The notes below the pieces were generated by a model. It worked only from the letters and a program-made list of their open reading frames with translations. It ran no database searches and had not been told where the DNA came from. Below, in pieces: positions 25,992 through 35,256 of a stretch of 50,048 bases of DNA. The stretch spans positions 1-50,048 of the forward strand of contig PBDN01000015.1 in assembly GCA_002718135.1 (NCBI GenBank), given 5' to 3'. Within the stretch, counting starts at the first letter, position 1; each line of letters begins with the position of its first letter. The translations under genes and the position numbers were made by a program. The stretch is from Pelagibacteraceae bacterium (GTDB taxonomy: Bacteria; Pseudomonadota; Alphaproteobacteria; HIMB59; GCA-002718135).

Positions 25992-26990
25992 ATGAAAACC
26001 ATATCTCTTGAATTAAATGAAATATATGATTTAGCTTACAATGTTCTAAAAAAACATGGATGTGATGACTATAATGCTAAACCAGTAGCTACCACCGTCA
26101 CACATGCTGAAAGAGATGGAAGTATTTCGCATGGTTTATTCAGAATTCCAGGATATGTAGCTTCTTTAAAAAGTAAAAAAGTTAAGGGAGTTTCAAGGCC
26201 TTCAAACAGATTCCTTACACAAAATGCAATACGTGTGGAGGGTGATTATGGTTTTGCTCCCGTAGCAATTAAAGTTGGTCTACCTGATTTAATAGAGACC
26301 ACAAGTAAATATGGAGTTGGTGTTTTAACTATAACTAATACCCATCATTTTGCAGCTCTATGGCACGAAACTGAGCTACTAGCAGAAAATAATTTGATTG
26401 GCATTGCTTGTACGGCATACAAACCAAGTGTTGCACCAGCAGGTGCCAAAAAACCATTGTTTGGGACTAATCCAATCTCATTTGCATGGCCAAGAAAAAA
26501 TAATACACCTGTTGTTTATGATATGGCAACTTCTACAATGGCCATGGGAGAAGTTCAGGTTGCTGCTCGTGATGGACACAAAGTACCTTTTGGAACAGGA
26601 TTAAACAAAGATGGTGAAAAAACTGATGACCCTTCACAAATAGCAAATGGAGGAGTGTTACTAACTTTTGGTGATTATAAAGGATCAGCAATAGCTATGA
26701 TGATTGAATTACTTGCTGCTGGTCTTGTTGGAGACTTATTTAGTTTTGAAGCAAAAGAAGAAGATAATAATGATGGCGGTCCTGCGAGAGGTGGCGAATT
26801 TATAATGGCACTTTCTCCTGAATTAATTGCAGGAAAAAATTGGAACGAACATTCTAGAAAATTTTTTGAACAAATGACTTCATTGGATGGTGTTCGTTTA
26901 CCAGGTCAAAGAAGACATAAAAATAGAACTAATACAGGCTCAAGAGAAATAAATATAAGCTTAGTAGAAAAGATAAATAGTTTATTATAA
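25992..26990 (+). CDS. Malate/L-lactate dehydrogenase family (Ldh2) oxidoreductase
   Basis: A 332-residue NAD(P)-dependent enzyme of the Ldh2/MDH2 family. HAERDGSISHGLFRIPGY near residue 37 (split), the THHFAALWHETE motif with the family's histidines (~119) and FGTNPISFAWPR (~158) are diagnostic. Members reduce or oxidise 2-oxo/2-hydroxy acids, 2,3-diketogulonate or cyclic imino acids. It may pair functionally with the divergent FAD oxidase on hydroxy acids of opposite stereochemistry (inference). The next gene starts 12 bases downstream. Confidence 0.9.
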   Translation: MKTISLELNEIYDLAYNVLKKHGCDDYNAKPVATTVTHAERDGSISHGLFRIPGYVASLKSKKVKGVSRPSNRFLTQNAIRVEGDYGFAPVAIKVGLPDLIETTSKYGVGVLTITNTHHFAALWHETELLAENNLIGIACTAYKPSVAPAGAKKPLFGTNPISFAWPRKNNTPVVYDMATSTMAMGEVQVAARDGHKVPFGTGLNKDGEKTDDPSQIANGGVLLTFGDYKGSAIAMMIELLAAGLVGDLFSFEAKEEDNNDGGPARGGEFIMALSPELIAGKNWNEHSRKFFEQMTSLDGVRLPGQRRHKNRTNTGSREINISLVEKINSLL

Positions 26991-27002
26991 CTTCTTTAAG
27001 AT

Positions 27003-28202
27003 ATGGATGCAATTAAAGAGAATTTTCTCAAACATATAGAAAATGGTTTTTGTAATGGGGCAGAATGGAAAATTATTTCTAAAAATAATGTTTACCATGA
27101 TGCAATTGGCTTTAGAGATTTAAATAAAAAAAAATCTTTTGATAAAAATTTATTTTTTAGAATATGGTCAATGACTAAACCTATTATTTGTATAGCAACA
27201 ATGCAACTAGTAGATAAGAATTATTTATCACTGGATGACACTATAGATAAATATCTTCCACAATTTAAAAATATAAGTATTTTAAATAATAATTCCCAAA
27301 ATATTAATGAGACACATTTATCCAATACTATTCCAACTATAAGACAGTTACTCCTACATACAGCGGGATTTACTTATAATAATAGTGATAATATAATTGG
27401 TGAAGAGTATGAAAAAAATAAAATATTTCATTCAGGTGATACATCATTAGAGGAAGAAATAGATAATATTTCAAAATTACCTCTACTATTTGAGCCAGGA
27501 TCAAAATGGCATTATTCAGTTTCAATAGATATTTTAGCAAGAATACTAGAAATTATTACCAAAGATAAACTGATAAATATTTTGAAAGAAAATATTTTTA
27601 ATCCACTAGATATGAACTCTACTGATTTTTTTATCGAAGAGGATCAAAATAGTAATTTAGTAGAGACTTTTGAGTTTTCTAAACAAAATAAAAAAATACA
27701 AAATTTAAGTTTAGATACTAGAAAATTAATTAATTATTTTTATCCTTTAAATAATAGAAAATATTCAAGAGGAGGGCACGGTTTATTTTCTACAGCTGAA
27801 GATTATTCTAAATTTACACATATGCTAATAGATGGAAAAAACATTACTGGAAAAGAATTAATAAGTTTTGATACATTAACCAATATGAGATCTAATAATT
27901 TAGATAAAAATTTTTTTCCACTAGAGATTACATCAGTAAATACAATTAAAGATGAAAAATATATCAATGATTTAAATGGTTATGGTTGGGGATTGGGATT
28001 TAGAATATTAATGAAAAAATCAAATAGTAATCCTTATGGTATTATTGGAGAATTTGGTTGGTCAGGATATGCATCTACATATTTTCTAGTTGATCCTGTA
28101 AATCAAATATCTGCAGTTTTAATGATGCAAATAATTGAAGGAGATAGAGTCCTTAAACAAGATTTTTATAATTTAATTTTTAAAAACCTGGATAAAATTT
28201 GA
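27003..28202 (+). CDS. Serine hydrolase, class C beta-lactamase / family VIII esterase type
   Basis: A 399-residue serine hydrolase of the beta-lactamase superfamily. The nucleophile motif is SMTK at residues 56-59, the tyrosine motif is YSV in KWHYSVSID (~173), and the third box reads WSG in FGWSGYAST, the form seen in family VIII esterases rather than KTG of true beta-lactamases. There is no signal peptide, so it acts in the cytosol; hydrolysis of an ester or lactone is more likely than antibiotic resistance. It overlaps the DMT transporter start by 4 bases. Confidence 0.87.
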   Translation: MDAIKENFLKHIENGFCNGAEWKIISKNNVYHDAIGFRDLNKKKSFDKNLFFRIWSMTKPIICIATMQLVDKNYLSLDDTIDKYLPQFKNISILNNNSQNINETHLSNTIPTIRQLLLHTAGFTYNNSDNIIGEEYEKNKIFHSGDTSLEEEIDNISKLPLLFEPGSKWHYSVSIDILARILEIITKDKLINILKENIFNPLDMNSTDFFIEEDQNSNLVETFEFSKQNKKIQNLSLDTRKLINYFYPLNNRKYSRGGHGLFSTAEDYSKFTHMLIDGKNITGKELISFDTLTNMRSNNLDKNFFPLEITSVNTIKDEKYINDLNGYGWGLGFRILMKKSNSNPYGIIGEFGWSGYASTYFLVDPVNQISAVLMMQIIEGDRVLKQDFYNLIFKNLDKI

Positions 28203-29059
28203 AATTTTCAACTACATATTTAGGCATTATTTTTGCAGTATTAGCCTACCTTTCTTTTGGTCTACTTGATACAATTCAAAAAACCGCTGTAATTTATCAT
28301 TCAATTTTTCAAATCTTATTCTTAAAGTATTTCTTTACACTATTTTTAAGTGTAGCAGAATCATATAGAAAACAAAATAATACATTTTATATAACTAAAA
28401 ATATAAAATTGCAGATAGCAAGAAGTGTTTTATCAATTATAGAATCTGGTTGTTTTGTTTTGTCATTTCGATATCTAACATTAGCTGATGCTCATAGTAT
28501 TGGATCATTAACTCCAATAATAGTTGTAGCTTTATCGGCAATTATTTTAAGAGAAAGAGTAAATATAAAGACTTGGATTGCAATATTCTTTGGTTTTGTA
28601 GGTGTTTTGGTAATAATGCGGCCTGGACTGTCTATTTTTGATCCTAAATCATTGATTCCGTTAGGCGCAGCATTCTTTTTAAGTTTATATCAAATTGTAA
28701 CACGCAAAGTTTCAGAATATGATACATCTGAAACTTCATTACTTTATACTTCAATAGTAGGTATTATATTAATGTCTTTCTTAATGCCATTTTTTTGGTA
28801 TCCTATGCAATCTTCTTCATATCTAATATTTTTAGGTGTTGGCTTATTCTTTTCTTTAGGTATTTATTTTCAAATTATTGCTCTTACTTTTACAAAAGCC
28901 AGTATTGTTCAACCATTTCATTATACTTTAATTTTATGGGCTATAATACTCGGATATATTTTTTATGATGATCTACCAGATATCTATACAATTATAGGTG
29001 CTTCTATAATTACTTTATCTGGAATTTATGTTTTAAATAATAGACTATCTTCTGATTAA
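28199..29059 (+). CDS. DMT/EamA family transporter
   Basis: A 286-residue inner-membrane protein with about ten helices in two EamA repeats (residues ~8-140 and ~150-280); DAHSIGSLTPIIVVALSAIIL with ERV following marks the first repeat's end. Start is TTG at 28199, overlapping the TGA of the upstream esterase gene; no better start exists before the first helix. The family exports or imports metabolites; substrate unknown. Confidence 0.87.
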   Translation: MKFSTTYLGIIFAVLAYLSFGLLDTIQKTAVIYHSIFQILFLKYFFTLFLSVAESYRKQNNTFYITKNIKLQIARSVLSIIESGCFVLSFRYLTLADAHSIGSLTPIIVVALSAIILRERVNIKTWIAIFFGFVGVLVIMRPGLSIFDPKSLIPLGAAFFLSLYQIVTRKVSEYDTSETSLLYTSIVGIILMSFLMPFFWYPMQSSSYLIFLGVGLFFSLGIYFQIIALTFTKASIVQPFHYTLILWAIILGYIFYDDLPDIYTIIGASIITLSGIYVLNNRLSSD

Positions 29060-29098
29060 ATTAATTGTAATAAATATTAATTTTAATAATATAAATTT

Positions 29099-30574
29099 AT
29101 GTTTATTGGAATAGATCTAGGAACTTCATCAGTAAAAATGATATTATTGAATGGTAATCAAAATATTATTGCAACTACTAATTCAAATCTTTCAGTTCAA
29201 AGTCCTAAAAATGGTTATAGTGAACAGAATCCACAAGACTGGATTAATGCAACATTAGAATGTTTTGACTCTCTTAAATTACAAAAACCACATGAATTTT
29301 CTGAAGTTATTTCTATGGGAATTTCAGGTCATATGCATGGAGCAACTTTAGTTGATAAAAATGGACATGTAATAAGACCATGCATTCTTTGGAATGATAC
29401 TCGTTCTCATGAAGAATGTATTGAATTTGAAAAACAACAATTTGATGTAAGATCAATTTCCGGTAACATTACTATGCCTGGTTTTACTGCCCCAAAAATA
29501 AATTGGATAAAGAAATACGAGAAGGATAATTTTGATAAAATTTTTAAAGTATTATTACCCAAAGACTATCTTAGATTTTATTTAACTGGTGAATACTTCT
29601 CAGAAATGTCGGATGCTTCGGGAACATTGTGGTTAGATATTAAAAATAGAAAATGGTCAGAAAAACTATTATCTTGTTCTTTTCTTGAAGATAAGCATAT
29701 GCCAAAACTTGTCGAAGGAAATGAAGAAACTGGCATTTTAAAAAAACATATTAAGGAAAAATTTAAATTCAAAAATAAAGTTGTTGTTGTTGGAGGAGCT
29801 GGAGATAACGCAGCTGCAGCAGTGGGGATGGGAATTACTGAAAAGAGTCAATCATTTATTTCTCTTGGCACTTCTGGTGTATTTTTTACACCAACCCAGA
29901 ATTTTTTGAGTAATACTGGTGATGCAGTTCATTCATTTTGTCATTGTTTACCAAACAAATGGCATCTAATGTCTGTAATGCTGAGTGCTAGTAATTGTTT
30001 GGATTGGGTATGCTCAATAACTAATACTTCAATTAGTGAAGCTCTGAATGCTGTAGAAAAATATTTTTCAGACACAAATGATCTTTATGACTCTTCATTC
30101 TTTTTACCTTATCTGTCTGGAGAAAGAACACCTCATAACGATCCACATGTTCGGGGATCTTTTCATTCAATTAAAACTACTACAGATGCAACAAATTTAC
30201 AATATGCGGTTATAGAAGGTGTTAGTTTTGGTATTTTAGATGGTGTAAATTCAATCTTAAAAGTACATAAAGACTTCAAGAAAATATTTATGGTCGGAGG
30301 AGGGTCCAGAAGTTCATTTTGGATTCAATTAATTGCATCTTTATTAAATAGAAATTTAAGTGTTTGTGATCAAAGTGAGTATGGAGCTGCTTTAGGAGTG
30401 GCTAGATTAGCGATGCATGTTGATGAAAGTATAAAGAGTAGAATGAATATTATTCAAGAAATTAAAATTGACAATGAATTTAAGCCAAAGTCAGATAAAA
30501 TGGATTTGCTTATGAAGCGATACGCAATTTGGAAAGATTTATACTCTTCTAATAAAAAAATGCGCTTGATCTAG
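29099..30574 (+). CDS. xylB: FGGY-family carbohydrate kinase, xylulokinase-like
   Basis: A 491-residue FGGY kinase. The N-terminal IGIDLGTSSVKM is the first phosphate loop, GISGHMHGATLVD (~residue 77) is the xylulokinase signature with the M-H-G pattern, GGAGDNAAAAVG (~230) holds the catalytic aspartate, and MVGGGSRSSFW (~400) belongs to the C-terminal ATP site. The most similar characterised type phosphorylates D-xylulose, feeding the pentose phosphate pathway. No xylose isomerase is in the window, so the physiological sugar could differ. Confidence 0.88.
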   Translation: MFIGIDLGTSSVKMILLNGNQNIIATTNSNLSVQSPKNGYSEQNPQDWINATLECFDSLKLQKPHEFSEVISMGISGHMHGATLVDKNGHVIRPCILWNDTRSHEECIEFEKQQFDVRSISGNITMPGFTAPKINWIKKYEKDNFDKIFKVLLPKDYLRFYLTGEYFSEMSDASGTLWLDIKNRKWSEKLLSCSFLEDKHMPKLVEGNEETGILKKHIKEKFKFKNKVVVVGGAGDNAAAAVGMGITEKSQSFISLGTSGVFFTPTQNFLSNTGDAVHSFCHCLPNKWHLMSVMLSASNCLDWVCSITNTSISEALNAVEKYFSDTNDLYDSSFFLPYLSGERTPHNDPHVRGSFHSIKTTTDATNLQYAVIEGVSFGILDGVNSILKVHKDFKKIFMVGGGSRSSFWIQLIASLLNRNLSVCDQSEYGAALGVARLAMHVDESIKSRMNIIQEIKIDNEFKPKSDKMDLLMKRYAIWKDLYSSNKKMRLI

Positions 30575-30583
30575 TAGTATATT

Positions 30584-31153
30584 TTATTCTCTAAATAAAA
30601 ACAAATTCGTTTTTAGTTTTACTTCATCTTTTAAAATAGATGTATTTGACCATTTGCCTTGGCCTATTCCAAAATCAGTTCTAGAGAATTGTAATTCACT
30701 CTGAATTTGCACTAATCCTTCTGCAAGTTTGTTAATATAAATTTTTATAGGAACCATTTGACTTTTATCCTTTAATGTAAGCTCCACATTTAATTTAATT
30801 TCTTTTTGGTTATCATAATTAAATTTTTTTGTATCAACAACTGCTCTAGGAAATTTAAGAGCATCAAAAAAAACATTACTTAAAAGTAAATCTTTATATT
30901 TAATGTAGTTTATATCAATATCATTTATTTCAACAGAGAATATAGCTTTATTATTTTCTTTTTGTTTTACATTTAATCCCACAAAACCTTCAATATTATT
31001 AAATTTACCTTTTACATTTTTTAAAAATAGTACCGGTAGCTCGAATTCAATTGTTGAGATTGTTTTATCTAATATCCATCTCTCTGAGGCATATGATGCA
31101 AAAGATACAGTAGAAAAAAATAATACTAAAATAAAAAACTTAAACTTCTTCAA
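30584..31153 (-). CDS. YceI-family periplasmic protein
   Basis: A 189-residue protein with a signal peptide (1-22, ending YASE) and one YceI beta-barrel domain: WILDKTISTIEFELP at the start, an internal LKFPRAVVDT strand and SRTDFGIG near residue 160. The fold binds isoprenoid-like or other lipophilic ligands. It is last of four reverse-strand genes (ispH, thrB, rnhA, yceI) and its start overlaps rnhA by 14 bases. Confidence 0.88.
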   Translation of the reverse strand: MKKFKFFILVLFFSTVSFASYASERWILDKTISTIEFELPVLFLKNVKGKFNNIEGFVGLNVKQKENNKAIFSVEINDIDINYIKYKDLLLSNVFFDALKFPRAVVDTKKFNYDNQKEIKLNVELTLKDKSQMVPIKIYINKLAEGLVQIQSELQFSRTDFGIGQGKWSNTSILKDEVKLKTNLFLFRE

Positions 31154-31568
31154 TATATCGCCTCGCTAAATAATCAGCTTTATCATTATATTTATTTCCA
31201 GCATGACCCTTAATCCATTCCCAGGTAATATTATGTTTTGTAATTAATTCATCAAGCTCTATCCATAATTCTTTATTTTTTACTGGCTTTTTCCCAGTTG
31301 TTTTCCATCCATTTTTTTTCCAGTTTTGTATCCATATTTGGATTCCATCTTTTACGTATTTGCTATCAGTTATTATGATGATATTTTCTCTATTTGGAAA
31401 ATTTTTTAGAGCTTCAATAGCTGCAGTTAATTCCATTCTATTATTTGTGGTATGATCATCTCCTCCGTTTAAGCAAATCTCGTTATTGTTTTCTTCTAAG
31501 ATAACAACTCCCCATCCGCCAATACCTGGATTGCCAGAGCAAGCACCATCAGTATAAATTGTAATCAT
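31140..31568 (-). CDS. rnhA: Ribonuclease HI
   Basis: A 142-residue RNase H that cuts the RNA strand of RNA-DNA hybrids. The acidic active site is complete: YTDGACSGNPG (Asp ~6), the glutamate in NRMELTAAIEAL (~46), ITDSKYV (Asp ~67) and the histidine/aspartate in GHAGNKYNDKAD (~115-125). Overlaps thrB by 4 bases and yceI by 14, so the genes are translated in a coupled way. This ispH-thrB-rnhA order is standard in alphaproteobacteria. Confidence 0.95.
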   Translation of the reverse strand: MITIYTDGACSGNPGIGGWGVVILEENNNEICLNGGDDHTTNNRMELTAAIEALKNFPNRENIIIITDSKYVKDGIQIWIQNWKKNGWKTTGKKPVKNKELWIELDELITKHNITWEWIKGHAGNKYNDKADYLARRYIEEV

Positions 31569-32515
31569 AAATTTATATCTTTATTATTTTGATGCCATTT
31601 TAAAATATTTAAGTATTCTTTTGGATTTTTAAGTTCAACTAATGCATCATTAGGATGAAAAATCTTATCATAGAGTCTTGTTACTAAAATACGAACGGCG
31701 GCACCTCTTAACAAAACATTCATTGAAGTTTTTTCTTCTTTGTTTAAAGATGAACTACTATTAAAACCCGTTATTAATGATTTAAAATTTTCATCATTAA
31801 ATGACGCATCTTTATTAAAACACCAAGCATTAATAGTTAGGGCTAATTCATAAGCTATAAAGTCTCTACAAGAGAAATAATAGTCAATTATTCCAGAAAT
31901 TTTATTTTTTATGAACAAAACGTTATCTATAAATAAGTCAGCATGAATTATTGCTGTTGGTAAATTAGTTGGCCAATTTTTTTTTAAAAAAAATAATTCT
32001 TTTTTCAATACTGCTAAATATTCTTCATATGAATTATCATTAATATTTTTAAAATTTTCATAAATGCTGACCCAATTTTCATAACCTAAGCTATTTTGTC
32101 TTGATAGCTTTGAATTTTTTGTAATATTTGTAAAATCTGCTATCTTCAAGCCAAGTTCATGACAATGCTCGGGCATAACATAAGTTAAATTTTCTCCTTG
32201 TAAAAAAGAAATTATCACTGCTTTTTTCTCTTTTAATTTATTAATTATTGAGTTTTCATTATTATTAATAGGTATAGGACAATCAAAACCATGAGCTGCT
32301 AATTCTTTTTGCAGATTCATAAAAAAAGGAAGATCATCTGACCTCACTCTTTTTTCAAATATTGTTAGAATATATTTATTTTTGGAGGTAATAATTTTGT
32401 AATTTGTATTTTCTGTACCTTTAATAATTCCTTCGTAAGATAATAAACTGCCTATAGAGTAGTCATTCAAAAAATTTTCTATATCTTTTTTAGTTAATTG
32501 CGTAAATACAGCCAT
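31565..32515 (-). CDS. thrB: Homoserine kinase (type II, APH fold)
   Basis: A 316-residue aminoglycoside-phosphotransferase-like homoserine kinase that makes O-phosphohomoserine for ThrC. The N-terminal MAVFTQLTKKDIENFL is typical of alphaproteobacterial ThrB, the catalytic loop is IIHADLFIDNVLF (~residue 190), and the Mg-binding aspartate is in GIIDYYFSC (~212). It starts immediately after the ispH stop and overlaps rnhA. Confidence 0.93.
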   Translation of the reverse strand: MAVFTQLTKKDIENFLNDYSIGSLLSYEGIIKGTENTNYKIITSKNKYILTIFEKRVRSDDLPFFMNLQKELAAHGFDCPIPINNNENSIINKLKEKKAVIISFLQGENLTYVMPEHCHELGLKIADFTNITKNSKLSRQNSLGYENWVSIYENFKNINDNSYEEYLAVLKKELFFLKKNWPTNLPTAIIHADLFIDNVLFIKNKISGIIDYYFSCRDFIAYELALTINAWCFNKDASFNDENFKSLITGFNSSSSLNKEEKTSMNVLLRGAAVRILVTRLYDKIFHPNDALVELKNPKEYLNILKWHQNNKDINL

Positions 32516-33463
32516 TTATATCGCTTCTTTAAGTTTTTGAGGAATTTTGAAATGAGTATCTTCTTTTTCATAATATGATTCTATAATGTTTATTTCAAAA
32601 TATTTTTCTATTTTATTTAATATTTTGTTTACAAGAATTTCAGGAGATGATGCACTTGCTGTTATCCCAATTTTAGATCGATCACTTATTATTCTTGGAT
32701 CAAAAATATCAATATTATCTATTAAAAAAGCTTTCTTTGAACCATAATTTTTTGCTACTTCTACTAATCGTAGAGAATTAGAGGAATTTTGTGAACCAAG
32801 AACAAAAAAATAATCACAGTCTTTAGCTATATTTTTTACTGCCTTTTGCCTATTAGTTGTTGCATAACATATATCTTTTTTCTTTGGCTCTAAAACATTT
32901 TCAAAATATAATTTAATTTCATTTATGATTTCTTTTGTATCATCAACAGATAATGTTGTTTGTGTGACATAGGCAACTTGTTGAGTTTTTGGTATAGGTA
33001 ATTTTTTAATATCTTCTTTATTTTCTACTAAATAAATTTGTTTGGCAGTTTGTCCCATTGTTCCAATAACTTCAGGATGGTTATGATGCCCTATTAAAAT
33101 TACAGGTAATTTTTTTCTATCAAAATTTTCAACTTCTCGATGAATTTTACTCACTAATGGGCATGTTGCATCATAATAAAGTAAATTTAATTTTTTAGCT
33201 TCTTGAGGTACAGATTTTGGAACTCCGTGCGCTGAGAAAATAACAGGTCTGTCAACCTGTGTAATTTCATCAAGTTCTTCAACAAAAATTGCACCTTCAG
33301 CCTTTAAGTTATCAACAACATATTTATTGTGAACAATTTCATGTCGGACATATACAGGGGATCCATATTTTTTTATAGCCTCTTTAACCATTAGAATAGC
33401 TCTCTCAACTCCAGCACAAAATCCTCTAGGTCCAGCCAGATAAATATCTATTTTTTTATTCAT
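32516..33463 (-). CDS. ispH: 4-hydroxy-3-methylbut-2-enyl diphosphate reductase
   Basis: The last enzyme of the MEP isoprenoid pathway, a 4Fe-4S reductase making IPP and DMAPP. The three cluster cysteines are in GPRGFCAGVERA (~residue 17), DATCPLVSKIH (~101) and DICYATTNRQ (~200); HEIVHNKYVV and GHHNHPEVIG are the other conserved motifs. 315 residues is the usual length. First gene of the reverse-strand group ispH-thrB-rnhA-yceI. IspE of the same pathway is encoded at 48.2 kb. Confidence 0.96.
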   Translation of the reverse strand: MNKKIDIYLAGPRGFCAGVERAILMVKEAIKKYGSPVYVRHEIVHNKYVVDNLKAEGAIFVEELDEITQVDRPVIFSAHGVPKSVPQEAKKLNLLYYDATCPLVSKIHREVENFDRKKLPVILIGHHNHPEVIGTMGQTAKQIYLVENKEDIKKLPIPKTQQVAYVTQTTLSVDDTKEIINEIKLYFENVLEPKKKDICYATTNRQKAVKNIAKDCDYFFVLGSQNSSNSLRLVEVAKNYGSKKAFLIDNIDIFDPRIISDRSKIGITASASSPEILVNKILNKIEKYFEINIIESYYEKEDTHFKIPQKLKEAI

Positions 33464-33522
33464 TTACTTTTATTTTGAACTTACTTTATAAACATACTCA
33501 TATAATAACAAATACTATATAT

Positions 33523-34029
33523 ATGAAAAAATTAATTATTTTTCTTCTTTTTTTACCTTTTTTTGGATGCGAGAGTATTATACAAAATAAAAAGGTAACT
33601 GAAGAATTCAATTGTCCAATAGTATTCTTTTCTGCAAAAGATAGAATTTATATTGATAGCCGAACCTCTCTTGATGATGTGGGTATTAAAGCTGAATTAA
33701 ATAATTATGCTATTAATAGTAATTGTAAAAAACAAGAAAATATAAATATAATCCCTTTAAATGTTCTTATAGTAGCTCAACCTATGAGTAATTTAGAAGA
33801 ACCATTTTTAGAATTTCCAATTTATATTTCTCTTTTAGATAAAAATGATAAGCTCCTTGAAACGCAGTATTTTTTAGTTTCAGGCTCAATCAAAAGAAAT
33901 TCAGAAACAAATACTTTTGTAGAAACAGATGTTTCTGGTCAACTTACTGTTGTTACTGAATATACAAATACTTTCCAGCTAGTTATTGGTTTTATGATCG
34001 ATAATAAAAAAAGAGATTTATTAAATTAA
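33523..34029 (+). CDS. Putative lipoprotein of unknown function
   Basis: A 168-residue protein beginning MKKLIIFLLFLPFFGCES: a lipoprotein-like signal with cysteine at residue 16, although FFGC departs from the usual lipobox. The rest is polar and strand-rich and ends with a hydrophobic stretch, FQLVIGFMI. The start at 33523 is chosen because it begins exactly at the signal sequence; upstream codons in frame look non-coding. Its stop overlaps the stop of atpF on the other strand. I do not recognise a family. Confidence 0.75.
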   Translation: MKKLIIFLLFLPFFGCESIIQNKKVTEEFNCPIVFFSAKDRIYIDSRTSLDDVGIKAELNNYAINSNCKKQENINIIPLNVLIVAQPMSNLEEPFLEFPIYISLLDKNDKLLETQYFLVSGSIKRNSETNTFVETDVSGQLTVVTEYTNTFQLVIGFMIDNKKRDLLN

Positions 34030-34511
34030 TTTTTAAGAGCTGATCCAAGCTCTTCAATTGATTTATTAATTAACTTTTGTTGTTCTTGGCTATTTAATTT
34101 TTTTTTAAGTATACTGATCACAGCATTAATAGCACTAGAAGCAATATGTGATTTTGTAACATTATTTGCATCACGTGTAAGTTGATCAATTTTAGCCTCT
34201 GCTAATAATTGCCTTTTTGCAATTTGATCTTTCAACTTATTTTCAGTAGTTATTTCTAGTTGCTTAATTTTTTTATCTGCTTCTTTATGAATTTGTTGAA
34301 TCTCAACTTGTACATCATTTTGCCTTTTTTTTATTTCATTTAATGTAACCTGTGTTTCATTTTTGAGATTTTCAGCTTCTTCGATTTTGTCTTTAATATC
34401 TTTAATTTGTAGATCTAAATTAGTTACTAAAATTTTACGAATTGGATTAAATACAGCAGCTAAAAAAGCAAAAAATGCTACGGCTACCCAAAATTGTGGA
34501 TCAGAAAACAT
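34026..34511 (-). CDS. atpF: ATP synthase F0 subunit b
   Basis: A 161-residue peripheral-stalk subunit with one N-terminal helix in the membrane (residues ~6-24) and a long charged coiled coil (~35-125). It is last in the order atpI-atpB-atpE-atpG-atpF typical for alphaproteobacterial F0 operons, and its start overlaps the b' stop by one base (TAATG). The two b-type genes form a b/b' heterodimer linking F0 to F1. The 3' end overlaps the convergent lipoprotein stop by 4 bases. Confidence 0.92.
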   Translation of the reverse strand: MFSDPQFWVAVAFFAFLAAVFNPIRKILVTNLDLQIKDIKDKIEEAENLKNETQVTLNEIKKRQNDVQVEIQQIHKEADKKIKQLEITTENKLKDQIAKRQLLAEAKIDQLTRDANNVTKSHIASSAINAVISILKKKLNSQEQQKLINKSIEELGSALKN

Positions 34512-35002
34512 TAATTTAATGACCTTTCATTAGTTGCTAAGGCACTTTTTATTTCATCATTGGAGACTTCAAAGGAAGTAATTTTTGATAAAGTTAATTT
34601 AGTGATCTCATGTATTTGAATTTGAATTTGGGACAATGATTCACTTTTACTTTTTTCTATAGCTTTTGCAGATTGATCAATTTTATTATCAAGTTCTTTA
34701 TCAAGTTTATCCAACTCAATTTGTGCTTTATCCTGCAAAGATGTTAATGAAGTTTTGATCATTTCTGAAGCATCAGTCCGAGCCTGCTTAAGCTGATTTT
34801 CAATTGCATTTTGAATTTTTTCTGCTTCTTGTTGAAGCTCCTTGGCTGTAGTTAAATCATTACTAATTTTTCTTTCTCTTTTATTTAAAACTGATCCAAT
34901 TCTCGGTAAAGAAATTCGCCATAAAAATACGAGTAGAAAAGAAAAAGATACTACAAGCCAAAAAAGCTGTGATATGAAAAATTCAGGATTTAATTGTGGC
35001 AT
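34511..35002 (-). CDS. atpG: ATP synthase F0 subunit b'
   Basis: A 163-residue b' subunit: MPQLNPEFFISQLFWLVVSF begins with the membrane anchor (residues ~8-28), followed by LPRIGSVLNKRERKI and an extended coiled coil rich in Glu, Lys and Gln. The MPQL(N/D)PxxFxxQLFWL start is characteristic of b' in alphaproteobacteria. It lies 12 bases after atpE and is coupled to atpF. F1 genes (atpHAGDC) are not in this window. Confidence 0.92.
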   Translation of the reverse strand: MPQLNPEFFISQLFWLVVSFSFLLVFLWRISLPRIGSVLNKRERKISNDLTTAKELQQEAEKIQNAIENQLKQARTDASEMIKTSLTSLQDKAQIELDKLDKELDNKIDQSAKAIEKSKSESLSQIQIQIHEITKLTLSKITSFEVSNDEIKSALATNERSLN

Positions 35003-35014
35003 TAGTGTCTTGTA

Positions 35015-35239
35015 TTATCCAAATAAGATTACGAGAGCAATAACTAGAGCAAAAAGTGCAATAGCTTCCACAAGAGCAAATCCTAACATAGTCATTGTAA
35101 ACACTTCTCCACGTGCTGCTGGGTTTCTCCCTACTGCCTCAATAAATGAAGAAAAAATATTTCCAATTCCTATTCCTGAACCAATAACACCAATAACGGC
35201 AAGACCGGCTCCTATAACCTTAGCTGCTTCAATTTCCAT
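35015..35239 (-). CDS. atpE: ATP synthase F0 subunit c
   Basis: A 74-residue hairpin of two helices that builds the rotating c-ring. The GxGxGxG packing motif is in GSGIGIGNIFSS (~residue 20), the polar loop is RNPAAR (~38), and the proton-binding glutamate is in GFALVEAIALF (~residue 58). The composition around the glutamate suggests H+ rather than Na+. A near-perfect Shine-Dalgarno sequence precedes the start, fitting the need for many copies per complex. Confidence 0.97.
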   Translation of the reverse strand: MEIEAAKVIGAGLAVIGVIGSGIGIGNIFSSFIEAVGRNPAARGEVFTMTMLGFALVEAIALFALVIALVILFG

Positions 35240-35243
35240 AAAT

Positions 35244-35250
35244 CCTCCTT
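35244..35250 (-). promoter_or_regulatory. Strong ribosome binding site of atpE
   Basis: AAGGAGG on the reverse strand, four bases before the atpE ATG, matches the 16S tail fully. It stands out because most genes here have weak or no Shine-Dalgarno sequence, and would raise c-subunit synthesis over its operon partners. Confidence 0.65.
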
Positions 35251-35256
35251 AATTTT

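Noticed and set aside
27003..28202. Antibiotic-resistance beta-lactamase
   Set aside because: There is no signal peptide and the third motif is WSG rather than KTG, as in esterases.
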